Shown here: positions 6,995 to 13,266 of the stretch, piece after piece
Layout of the letters: the number at the start of each line of letters is the position of its first letter
How positions within the stretch are numbered: the first letter of the stretch is position 1
NCBI GenBank assembly: GCA_002307145.1
Contig: DBTR01000037.1
Location: 2,064-19,294 of the forward strand
Source: Rhodospirillum sp. UBA1311
GTDB lineage: Bacteria; Pseudomonadota; Alphaproteobacteria; Rhodospirillales; Rhodospirillaceae
Reading direction: 5' to 3'
DNA: 17,231 nt
Position numbers and translations under genes: made by a program
Notes under the pieces: generated by a model
Databases searched by the model: none
Told to the model about the DNA's origin: nothing
The model's input: the letters and a program-made list of their open reading frames with translations, nothing else

Positions 6995-8366
6995 GAGACT
7001 TCCGGATTTGGTGATGGCGTTCGCGGCTTGGACCGTGGCGCTGTTCGGCGCCATCGGACCGGCGCGCGCTGCGAATCAGATCTCTCTGATCCGCGACGCG
7101 GAAATCGAAAATACCATCCATGAGTTCGCAGCGCCACTGCTGCAAGCAGCGGATCTCGACGCGTCGGAATTCAAGGTCCATCTGGTCAAGAACCAGACCC
7201 TCAACGCCTTCGTCACCCACGGGATGAACCTGTTCATCCACACCGGCCTGCTGATGAAGGCCGAGGACCCTTCCGAGGTGATCGGCGTGATGGCCCACGA
7301 AATCGGCCACATCACCGGCGGCCACGTAATCCAGCGCGAGCAGCAGCTCGAAGCGACGCAGAAGAACCTCTGGCTTGCCTATGCCATGGGCGCGGCGGCG
7401 GCGCTCGCCACCGGGCGGGGCGACGCCTTCGCCGGAGTCGCGCTCGGGGTGCAGAGCGGCATGGTCGAAAACCTCATGGCGTTCTCCCGCAGCGAGGAAA
7501 GCCAAGCCGACCAGGCCGGCCTCGAATACCTCGACGCCAACGACATCTCGGCGGCGGGCCTGTTGAAGTTCATGCGGATTCTCGAAGGCCAGGAACTCCT
7601 GGTCACGGCGCGGCAGGACCCCTATCTCCGCACCCACCCGCTTACCCGCGACCGCATCGCCTTCATCGAGAACCACGTCAAGGCCTCGAAGATCCCGCCC
7701 GGCTCGCTGCCGAAGAATTGGGACGTCGAGTACCAGCGGGTGCGGGCCAAGCTCTTCGGCTTCATGGAATCCCCGGCGCGCACGCTGCAGCGCTACCCCG
7801 AAACCGATACCAGCATCCCGGCGCGCTACGGCCGCGCCATCGCGCTCTATCGCCAGGCCGACACCGACAAGGCGGTCGCGATGATCGACGCCCTGATCCG
7901 CGACGTGCCGAACGACCCCTACTTCCTCGAACTCAAGGGCCAGGTGCTCTACGAATCCGGCGACGCCGAAATGGCGATCCCCCCTTATCGCGAGTCAGTC
8001 AAGCTGATGCCCCACGCGGCGCAGCTGCAACTGGGCCTCGCCCGCGCGCTGATCGCGCATGGCGAGCCCGCCGAACTGAAGGAAGCCGAGCGCGCGCTCG
8101 AACAGGCCTTGCGCGACGAGCCCGACGGTGCCTCATATTGGAAGCAACTCGCGATCGCGCGCGGCCGCAACGGCGAGGAGGCCACCGCCTCCTACGCCAT
8201 GGCGGAATATGCGCTGCGCACCGGGCGCAATTCGGAAGCGAAGTTCCACGCCGGCAAAGCGGTGCAGACCCTGCCCGCCGGATCGCCGGCGCGGCTGCGC
8301 GCCGAAGACATCAAGGCCGAAGCCGAACGCCTGCTGGAGCAGGAAAAGAAAGACCGCAACCGCTAG
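6993..8366 (+). CDS. Periplasmic M48-family metalloprotease with TPR-like C-terminus (BepA/YfgC-like)
   Basis: Zinc endopeptidase (457 aa) likely to act in envelope protein quality control, as BepA does in E. coli outer-membrane assembly. An N-terminal signal peptide of about 26 residues ends GPARA before ANQ. The M48 zinc site is MAHEIGHITGGH (His102, Glu103, His106), with the third ligand in EESQAD (Glu169, ExxAD). The C-terminal half from about residue 270 is helical and repeat-like, with ARYGRAIALYRQADTDKAV and GQVLYESGDAEMAIPPYRE fitting TPR units. The ATG at 6993 has AAGG 5 nt upstream and shares its CATG with the start of the divergent GGT-like gene. A DsbA-like gene follows after 14 nt, so the pair is probably an envelope operon. 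Confidence 0.92.
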   Translation: MRLPDLVMAFAAWTVALFGAIGPARAANQISLIRDAEIENTIHEFAAPLLQAADLDASEFKVHLVKNQTLNAFVTHGMNLFIHTGLLMKAEDPSEVIGVMAHEIGHITGGHVIQREQQLEATQKNLWLAYAMGAAAALATGRGDAFAGVALGVQSGMVENLMAFSRSEESQADQAGLEYLDANDISAAGLLKFMRILEGQELLVTARQDPYLRTHPLTRDRIAFIENHVKASKIPPGSLPKNWDVEYQRVRAKLFGFMESPARTLQRYPETDTSIPARYGRAIALYRQADTDKAVAMIDALIRDVPNDPYFLELKGQVLYESGDAEMAIPPYRESVKLMPHAAQLQLGLARALIAHGEPAELKEAERALEQALRDEPDGASYWKQLAIARGRNGEEATASYAMAEYALRTGRNSEAKFHAGKAVQTLPAGSPARLRAEDIKAEAERLLEQEKKDRNR

Positions 8367-8380
8367 GACCAGGATCCGAC

Positions 8381-9130
8381 ATGAACCGCTTGTTGACCCG
8401 CGCCGCCCTTCTCGCCTGCCTCTGCCTGCCGGGCCTCCCGGCCGTTGCCGCCGAGCCCCCGCTCACCGAGGCCCAGGCCCAGGCGATGCGCGCCCTGGTC
8501 CGCCAGACCCTGATCGAGAACCCGGAAATCCTCACCGAGGCGATGCAGGCCCTGCAGGCCAAGCGCGCCGAGGAAACCCGGGTCGCCCAGCAGGCGGCGA
8601 TCCAGGATCACGCCGCCGACCTCGTCCATGCCGACGACCCGGTCCTCGGGCCGAAGGCGGCGAAGATCGCGGTGGTCGAGTTCTTCGACTACAACTGCGG
8701 CTACTGCCGCGCCGCTTTCCCCGACCTCCAGGCGACGCTGAAAGCCCACCCCGATACCCGGATCGTGATCAAGGATCTGCCGGTTCTCGGCCCGGATAGC
8801 GTCGCGGTGTCGCGCCTCGCGCTCGCCTCCCGCGCCCAGGGCAAATACGCCGAATACCACGTCGCATTGATGAGCACCCGCAGCCGTCTCGACGAAGCCA
8901 CCGCGCTCGCCATCGCGAAGGACATGAAGCTCGACGTCGCGCGGCTGAAGAAAGACGCGGCGGCGAAGGCGGTGGACGAGACCATCGACCGCAACCAGTC
9001 GCTCGCCGAGAGCCTCGGCATCAACGGCACGCCGAGCTTCGTCATCGGCGACACCCTGTTCCCCGGCAAGGTCGGCACGGACGTCCTCGACCAGGCGATC
9101 GCCGCAGCGCGCAAGACCGCGAAGAACTGA
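8381..9130 (+). CDS. DsbA-family thiol:disulfide oxidoreductase with ScsC-like N-terminal helix
   Basis: Periplasmic thioredoxin-fold protein (249 aa) that would form, reduce or shuffle disulfides in exported proteins. A signal peptide (MNRLLTRAALLACLCLPGLP, cleaved near AVA-AE) precedes a charged helix, about residues 28-75. This resembles the N-terminal oligomerisation region of ScsC-like and alphaproteobacterial DsbA2-like proteins. The catalytic motif is FFDYNCGYC (Cys106, Cys109) and the cis-proline loop is GINGTPSF (Pro218). The ATG has AGGA 6-7 nt upstream and lies 14 nt after the protease stop, so the two are likely co-transcribed. Whether it is an oxidase or isomerase cannot be told from sequence alone. 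Confidence 0.9.
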   Translation: MNRLLTRAALLACLCLPGLPAVAAEPPLTEAQAQAMRALVRQTLIENPEILTEAMQALQAKRAEETRVAQQAAIQDHAADLVHADDPVLGPKAAKIAVVEFFDYNCGYCRAAFPDLQATLKAHPDTRIVIKDLPVLGPDSVAVSRLALASRAQGKYAEYHVALMSTRSRLDEATALAIAKDMKLDVARLKKDAAAKAVDETIDRNQSLAESLGINGTPSFVIGDTLFPGKVGTDVLDQAIAAARKTAKN

Positions 9131-9147
9131 GTCCCACGCGGCTCCAG

Positions 9148-9173
9148 CCTGCCCGCCCTCAGCGGCGGGCAGG
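9148..9173 (+). terminator. Terminator-like hairpin after the DsbA-family gene
   Basis: A perfect 10-bp GC-rich stem (CCTGCCCGCC / GGCGGGCAGG) with a 6-nt loop starts 17 nt after the stop codon. It is not followed directly by a T tract; the nearest TTTT is about 20 nt further on. It may be a weak terminator or an mRNA end-protecting structure before the transporter gene. Confidence 0.5.
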
Positions 9174-9233
9174 ATCGCCGCGCCCGTCGTCGTTTTCTCC
9201 AAGAGTCCCGAGCGGTCCAGGCGGTCCCCGAAA

Positions 9234-10172
9234 ATGTTGTCCGAAAACCTCCACCTCATCCTGCTGTCCGCCCCGCTGTTCCTGCTGATCCTTCTCGGCT
9301 ACGTCGTCACCAAGCTTCGCAAGTGGCCGCCATCGGCCTCGGACTTCATGTCGGAGTTCGTGTTCTACGTGCCGCTTCCGGCGCTGCTGTTCACCACGAT
9401 GTCGCGGTTTTCCTCCCTGCCGCCGGTGGACATGCGGCTGCTCATCGCGTTCTTCGGCAGCTGCATCATCGTGTTCGTGATCGGCCGCCTGGTGTCGTGG
9501 AAGATGTTCGGACTCGACGGCGTCTCCCAGTCGGTGTTCGGCGTCGGCTGCATCTTTTCCAACAACGTGTTTCTCGGCATCCCGCTCGCCAAAGCGACGC
9601 TCGGCGACGCATCGCTGCCTGCCGTGTCGCTGGTGGTGGCGTTCAACGCACTGATCCTCTGGACCCTCGTCACCGTGTCGGTGGAATGGTCGCTTCACGG
9701 CAGCCTGTCGGTGAAGGGATTCGCCAAGATGGCGCGGGGCGTGCTGACCAACCCGATCGTCGTCTCGATCGCCGCCGGCCTCGCCTTCGACACTTCGGGC
9801 CTCGTGATGCCCGAGGTTCTCGACATCCCGATCAAGATGCTGGCGCAGTCCGCCTCGCCGATGGCCCTGGTGGTGCTCGGCATGGGGCTCGCGAGGTTCG
9901 GCCTCGGCTCAGGGTGGCGGGAAGGCTCGGTGGTCGCCATCTTCAAGCTCGCGGTCCAGCCCTTGGTGGTCTGGGGGTTGGCGCGGCTCCTCGGCCTGCC
10001 GCCGCTCGAAACCCAGTCGATCGTCATGCTCGCGTCGATCGCGGTCGGCTTCAACGTCTTCCTGATGGCCAACCAGTTCGGCAAGATGCAGAGCGCGACC
10101 GCGTCCGGCATCGTTCTCTCCACCCTGTTCGCCGCGGTGACGACGCCGCTCGCGATCGCCCTTTCGCACTGA
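9234..10172 (+). CDS. AEC (auxin efflux carrier) family transporter
   Basis: Inner-membrane secondary transporter of 312 aa with about ten hydrophobic segments along its length, matching the AEC/MleP family. Bacterial members move malate, malonate or other small anions; the substrate here is unknown. Family-like segments are FYVPLPALLFTTMSRF, FGVGCIFSNNVFLGIPLA, the helix-start FAKMARGVLTNPIVVSIAAG, and FNVFLMANQFGKMQSATASG near the end. The ATG at 9234 lacks a strong Shine-Dalgarno sequence; the best is AGGCGG about 13 nt upstream. The 103-nt gap and hairpin before it suggest its own promoter. It ends just before a strong bidirectional terminator. Confidence 0.88.
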   Translation: MLSENLHLILLSAPLFLLILLGYVVTKLRKWPPSASDFMSEFVFYVPLPALLFTTMSRFSSLPPVDMRLLIAFFGSCIIVFVIGRLVSWKMFGLDGVSQSVFGVGCIFSNNVFLGIPLAKATLGDASLPAVSLVVAFNALILWTLVTVSVEWSLHGSLSVKGFAKMARGVLTNPIVVSIAAGLAFDTSGLVMPEVLDIPIKMLAQSASPMALVVLGMGLARFGLGSGWREGSVVAIFKLAVQPLVVWGLARLLGLPPLETQSIVMLASIAVGFNVFLMANQFGKMQSATASGIVLSTLFAAVTTPLAIALSH

Positions 10173-10190
10173 GGCGCGCGCTTCCATGCA

Positions 10191-10221
10191 AAAAGGCCCC
10201 GGCGTGCGCCCGGGGCCTTTT
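10191..10221. terminator. Strong bidirectional Rho-independent terminator
   Basis: A 12-bp perfect inverted repeat, AAAAGGCCCCGG at 10191-10202 and CCGGGGCCTTTT at 10210-10221, with a 7-nt loop. The A and T runs at its ends give a U tract on either transcript. It lies 18 nt after the transporter stop and 22 nt beyond the convergent flgE stop, so it can serve both genes. Confidence 0.9.
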
Positions 10222-10243
10222 CCGTCGCCGCGCAGCACGGCGA

Positions 10244-11497
10244 TCAGCGCTTCAGGGATGCGGTCAGTTCCATCATCTCGTCGACGGTGCGGAAGTTGGT
10301 CGAGGCCATCGAATAGGCCTTTTGCACGATCATCATCTTGGTGAACTCGTCGGCCATGTCGACGTTCGACGATTCGAGGCTGCCGACCTCGATCGAGGTG
10401 CCGTTGCCATCGGTTTCCAGGTCCTTCACCGTCATCTTCCCCGCCTCCTCGGTGGCACGGAAGAGATTGCCCGACACCGCCTCAAGGCTGTTGGGCGCGA
10501 CGAAATTCGCCATGCCGAGCTTATAGAGCGGGCGATTGCGGCCGTTGGTATAGCTGCCCCAGAGAACGCCGTTCTTGTCGAAGCTCTCATCGTAGAGGCG
10601 CCCGGATTCGTTGCCGTTCTGGGTGGTGCGCCGCACCTGCGTGGTGTCGGCGTACTGCTGCATTTCCGTGAGGTCGATATTCACCGTACTCGACGTCCCG
10701 TCGTCCCAAGTGACGCCGACGGCCACCGTCGACGGCGTTTGAAGCTGGCCGTTGCCATTGAAGACGACGGGCGTGCCGCCCGCGATCGGCGTGTCGACGG
10801 TTCCGCCGCTGACCTGGAAGTCGAGGCTCCAGTTATTCGCACCGGTTTTGGTCCAAACGTAGTTGAGCGATTGGGCCGTCCAGGACTGATCGTAGACGGT
10901 GCCCTGCAGGCTGGCGTTGCCGCCGATGGCGGTGCGCGCGTCGACATTGCCCGCGAGCAGCGCCTCGGTGGTCGCGGTGCCGTCGATTTCGTCGAGGGAA
11001 TTCGAGCGCACCGGCACCAGGCCCGCTCCGGTGGGGTCAGTGCTGAAGGTACCGTCGTCGTTGGCCTTCCAGCCGAGCAGGTATTGCCCGCTTCCGGCCT
11101 GGTAGAACGATTCCTGGACGCCGTTGCCGGTGTCGACGTACTTCTGCGTCAGCGAGCCGTCGCGGGTGAACATCGTCTCGCTCTTGCCGGTCGCCTGGTT
11201 GAACGACGAGGTCACCATGAAGAAGCCGGTGCCGTTGACCGCAAGGTCGTCGGCGCGCCCGGTGGCGAGAATGTACCCCTGCCCCATCACCTCGCGCCGG
11301 TCCACCGGCTTCACCGCGACCCGCTCGGAGGCGATCGCGTTGCCGCGCTGCGCATAGAGCAGCGTCTGGAACAGGGTGTCCTCGCGCTTATAGGCCGTCG
11401 TGTTGACGTTGGCGATGTTGGTGGAGACGGTCTGCATCCCCTGGCTCTGCGACAGCATCGCCAGGGAACTGGTGTTCAATGCACCGATCAGACTCAT
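10244..11497 (-). CDS. flgE: Flagellar hook protein FlgE
   Basis: Structural protein of the flagellar hook (417 aa), exported by the flagellar type III system. The N-terminus MSLIGALNTSSLAMLSQSQG followed by STNIANVNTTAYKR is the rod/hook N-terminal domain. GTGFFMVTSS and MFTRDGSL (about residues 91-115) belong to the FlgE/F/G core, and SNVDMADEFTKMMIVQKAYS near the C-terminus is the matching C-terminal rod/hook domain. The variable middle, rich in Thr, Gly and Asn, is typical of a hook exterior. FlgF or FlgG would be shorter (about 250-260 aa). The ATG has GAGGG 7 nt upstream. The gene stands alone, with a sigma-54 promoter upstream and a terminator downstream, apart from any other flagellar gene in the window. 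Confidence 0.85.
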   Translation of the reverse strand: MSLIGALNTSSLAMLSQSQGMQTVSTNIANVNTTAYKREDTLFQTLLYAQRGNAIASERVAVKPVDRREVMGQGYILATGRADDLAVNGTGFFMVTSSFNQATGKSETMFTRDGSLTQKYVDTGNGVQESFYQAGSGQYLLGWKANDDGTFSTDPTGAGLVPVRSNSLDEIDGTATTEALLAGNVDARTAIGGNASLQGTVYDQSWTAQSLNYVWTKTGANNWSLDFQVSGGTVDTPIAGGTPVVFNGNGQLQTPSTVAVGVTWDDGTSSTVNIDLTEMQQYADTTQVRRTTQNGNESGRLYDESFDKNGVLWGSYTNGRNRPLYKLGMANFVAPNSLEAVSGNLFRATEEAGKMTVKDLETDGNGTSIEVGSLESSNVDMADEFTKMMIVQKAYSMASTNFRTVDEMMELTASLKR

Positions 11498-11535
11498 GGT
11501 ACGGCCCTCGAAAGAGAAATTTCCGTGGGAGTCTT

Positions 11536-11551
11536 TGCAACCGTCAGGCCA
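11536..11551 (-). promoter_or_regulatory. Sigma-54 (RpoN) promoter of flgE
   Basis: The minus strand reads TGGCCTGACGGTTGCA. It has the invariant GG-N10-GC spacing of -24/-12 promoters and matches TGGC-N7-TTGCA. The predicted transcription start is near 11525, giving a 28-nt leader with GAGGG before the flgE ATG. Confidence 0.85.
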
Positions 11552-11567
11552 AACCTAACGCATTAGA

Positions 11568-11580
11568 ATTCAATGGATTT
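11568..11580 (+). promoter_or_regulatory. Possible IHF site in the flgE control region
   Basis: ATTCAATGGATTT matches the WATCAANNNNTTR consensus at 7 of 9 fixed positions. It lies in a short AT-rich stretch between the sigma-54 promoter and the palindromes, where IHF usually bends DNA in such promoters. The match is weak. Confidence 0.3.
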
Positions 11581-11601
11581 TATAAGGGCGGAACGCCCGG
11601 G

Positions 11602-11616
11602 CGGCAGTTTTTGCCG
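11602..11616. promoter_or_regulatory. FlbD-like enhancer palindrome 1 (flgE)
   Basis: A palindrome, CGGCA-GTTTT-TGCCG, centred about 84 bp upstream of the predicted flgE start. It resembles the ftr elements bound by the sigma-54 activator FlbD in Caulobacter. It is half of a pair (see 11635-11649). Confidence 0.6.
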
Positions 11617-11634
11617 GATCGCGTGGCGCCCGGA

Positions 11635-11649
11635 CGGCAGCTTCTGCCG
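11635..11649. promoter_or_regulatory. FlbD-like enhancer palindrome 2 (flgE)
   Basis: A second palindrome, CGGCA-GCTTC-TGCCG, centred 33 bp (about three helical turns) from the first and about 117 bp upstream of the flgE start. With its GC-rich flanks (11629-11655) it could also form a 13-bp hairpin with one mismatch just after the decarboxylase stop codon. It has no U tract, so a role as that gene's terminator is possible but second choice. Confidence 0.55.
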
Positions 11650-11670
11650 CCCGGGCCGCGATATCTGCAA

Positions 11671-12801
11671 TCAGATGCAGTACTGCTTCAGCGGCGCGAA
11701 GCCGTTGAAGTTCACGCTCGCATACGACGAGGTGTACGCCCCGGTCGCATGGATTTCGACCTTATCGCCGGCCTGGAGACCGACCGGAAGGCAGTAGCCC
11801 GCCTTGTCGTAGAGGATGTCGACGGAATCACAGGTCGGACCGGCGAGGATCACCGGTGCGGTCTCTTCGCCGTCGCGAGTGGTGGTGATGCGATACTTGA
11901 TCGCCTCGTCCATGGTCTCGGCCAAGCCGTTGAAGCGGCCGACGTCGAGGAACACCCAGCGGCGTTCGTCGTCGTAGGACTTCTTCGACACCAGCACGAC
12001 TTCCGCCTGGAGGATGCCGGAGTCGCCCACCAGGGAGCGGCCGGGCTCGATCATCAGGGCCGGAATGCGGTTGCCGAAGTGGTTGGTCACCGCGTGCATC
12101 ACCGCGTTGGCGTAGGCCGGCAGGCCTTCGACTTCGTCGATGTAGTGCGCCGGGAAGCCGCCACCGAGGTTGACCGCCTTCAGCTCGATGCCACGCTCCT
12201 GCAGCGAGGTGAACAGCATCGCGACGCGCGCCATGGCGACGTCCCACTGGTCGAGCGCGGTCTGCTGCGAGCCGACGTGGAAGGAGACGCCGTAGGGGTC
12301 GAGTCCCAGGTCGCGGGCCTCGGTAAGGAGGTCGACGGCCATGTCGACCGCGCAGCCGAACTTACGGCTCAGCGGCCACTGCGCACCGGTGTTCTCGACG
12401 AGAATGCGGCAGTAGACGCGGCTGCCGGGCGCCGAGCGGGCGATCTTGTGGAGTTCTTCCTGCGAGTCGAGTGCGAATAGGCGAACACCCCTCCCGAAGG
12501 CTTCCCGAATATCGGATTCCTTCTTGATGGTGTTGCCGAACGAAACGTTCTGCGGGTTCGCGCCGGACGACAGGCAGAGGTCGATCTCCGGCAGGCTCGC
12601 GGTGTCGAAGGACGAACCCTCGGCGGCCAGCATCCGCACCACTTCCGGGGCGGGGTTGGCCTTGACCGCATAAAAGACCTGCGCAAGAGGCAAGTGTTCG
12701 CGCAGGTTTCGGTAATTTTGACGAATGATTTCCGTATCGACCACCAGGCAGGGGGTGGGCGGGCGCTGTTGCTCCAGGAAACGTCGGATACGATCGGACA
12801 T
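11671..12801 (-). CDS. Ornithine (possibly lysine/ornithine) decarboxylase, alanine-racemase fold
   Basis: PLP enzyme of fold type III (376 aa) that decarboxylates ornithine to putrescine, and in related enzymes also lysine to cadaverine, in the cytoplasm. The PLP lysine is Lys47 in FYAVKANP. Other motifs are VSFHVGSQQ, NLGGGFPAHY, MIEPGRSLVGDSG (phosphate binding), the active-site Cys near residue 323 in GPTCDSVDILYD, and GAYTSSYASVNFNGF at the end. Length and pattern fit the alphaproteobacterial ODC group. The start at 12801 (MSDRIRRFLEQQRPPTPCLV) has GGGGGA about 9 nt upstream; an earlier in-frame codon lacks support. The long leader upstream is described separately and suggests post-transcriptional control. 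Confidence 0.92.
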   Translation of the reverse strand: MSDRIRRFLEQQRPPTPCLVVDTEIIRQNYRNLREHLPLAQVFYAVKANPAPEVVRMLAAEGSSFDTASLPEIDLCLSSGANPQNVSFGNTIKKESDIREAFGRGVRLFALDSQEELHKIARSAPGSRVYCRILVENTGAQWPLSRKFGCAVDMAVDLLTEARDLGLDPYGVSFHVGSQQTALDQWDVAMARVAMLFTSLQERGIELKAVNLGGGFPAHYIDEVEGLPAYANAVMHAVTNHFGNRIPALMIEPGRSLVGDSGILQAEVVLVSKKSYDDERRWVFLDVGRFNGLAETMDEAIKYRITTTRDGEETAPVILAGPTCDSVDILYDKAGYCLPVGLQAGDKVEIHATGAYTSSYASVNFNGFAPLKQYCI

Positions 12802-13160
12802 TATGTTCAGTCCCCCGTTCGAAGGACCAGGCCGGATCACACGATCACATAGGCGCAGGTCATCGGATTAATTGGTCCAACGACATGTTTCTCAAGTGTT
12901 TCCACCCGAAAAACACCCCGTAACTAGAACCCAGCAATCGTTCGGAGAAGAGACAGAACTTGACCTGCCGTGGCACACCGACCCTCGGTTCCACTTGCAT
13001 CACCCGATGGGCGAACCATCCTGTGGGGGAAGCAAATTGCCTTGACGTACAATACGCAATACGGCGGTCAAAATTCAGTTCCACCCCGAGCTTTCGCTCG
13101 GTCACGTGTCGTGCGTCGTTGCGTAGCCACCAAGGGTCAGAGGCACGTGCGCAAGGACGG
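12802..13160 (-). ncRNA. Structured mRNA leader of the ornithine decarboxylase gene (speF-like candidate)
   Basis: About 355 nt of non-genic sequence, visibly less GC-biased than its neighbours, lies between the predicted promoter and the decarboxylase ATG. It holds a perfect CCGAGC-GAAA-GCTCGG stem with a GNRA tetraloop (13086-13101), a GTGTTT/AAACAC hairpin (12896-12916), two CACGTG segments able to pair, and a TCCCCC (13025-13030) complementary to the Shine-Dalgarno GGGGGA (12811-12816). A conserved RNA motif named speF is known upstream of alphaproteobacterial ornithine decarboxylase genes. Position and gene match, but the covariance model could not be run. A 46-codon ORF lies in its 3' half. 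Confidence 0.6.
12860..13000 (-). CDS. Possible 46-aa leader peptide upstream of the ornithine decarboxylase
   Basis: A small ORF in the decarboxylase leader, starting at ATG 12998-13000 and ending 58 nt before the decarboxylase ATG. The predicted peptide begins MQVEPRVGVPRQVKF and ends WKHLRNMSLDQLIR. It has mixed, protein-like composition with aromatic residues and several Arg/Lys. Its ribosome site is weak (GGG very close to the start, with an adjoining GTG). In E. coli, speF is controlled by an ornithine-sensing leader peptide, SpeFL; this peptide shows no obvious similarity to it, so the parallel is by position only. It could equally be an open stretch in a structured RNA. Confidence 0.4.
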   Translation of the reverse strand: MQVEPRVGVPRQVKFCLFSERLLGSSYGVFFGWKHLRNMSLDQLIR

Positions 13161-13162
13161 TC

Positions 13163-13191
13163 TATATAGGTCCAAAACACCCCCCGGTAAA
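13163..13191 (-). promoter_or_regulatory. Candidate sigma-70 promoter of the ornithine decarboxylase leader
   Basis: On the minus strand TTTACC (13191-13186), a 17-nt spacer and TATATA (13168-13163), each matching 4 of 6 consensus positions. It sits about 12-40 nt beyond the thiSG terminator and would start transcription near 13156. Confidence 0.5.
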
Positions 13192-13202
13192 GAAAAAATC
13201 TC

Positions 13203-13238
13203 AAATAAAAATGCGACCCGCCAATGAGCGGATCGCAT
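13203..13238 (-). terminator. Rho-independent terminator of thiSG
   Basis: On the minus strand an 11-bp stem (ATGCGATCCGC / GCGGGTCGCAT, one G-U pair) with a 6-nt loop is followed by TTTTTATTT. It lies 29 nt past the thiSG stop. A second small stem, CCCTTG/CAAGGG (13247-13264), precedes it. Confidence 0.85.
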
Positions 13239-13266
13239 AGCTTTTCCCCTTGGCTTTTCAAGGGCT

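Noticed and set aside
5576..7123. Long plus-strand open frame antisense to the GGT-like gene
   Set aside because: Arg/Gly/His-rich shadow frame; the minus-strand frame has the lipobox and GGT-family motifs.
9323..11566. Very long (over 700-codon) plus-strand open frame across the transporter and flgE
   Set aside because: It runs through a strong terminator and both real genes out of frame or antisense, and its composition is typical of high-GC shadow frames.
11629..11657. Rho-independent terminator for the decarboxylase gene
   Set aside because: A GC-rich stem is present but there is no U tract. The paired CGGCA-N5-TGCCG elements with 33-bp spacing upstream of a sigma-54 promoter make an enhancer the better reading.
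12924..13019. Alternative 31-codon ORF in another frame of the decarboxylase leader
   Set aside because: The AGG before it is directly adjacent to the ATG, too close for a ribosome site, and the peptide is less protein-like than the 46-codon ORF. It is not excluded as a competing start.
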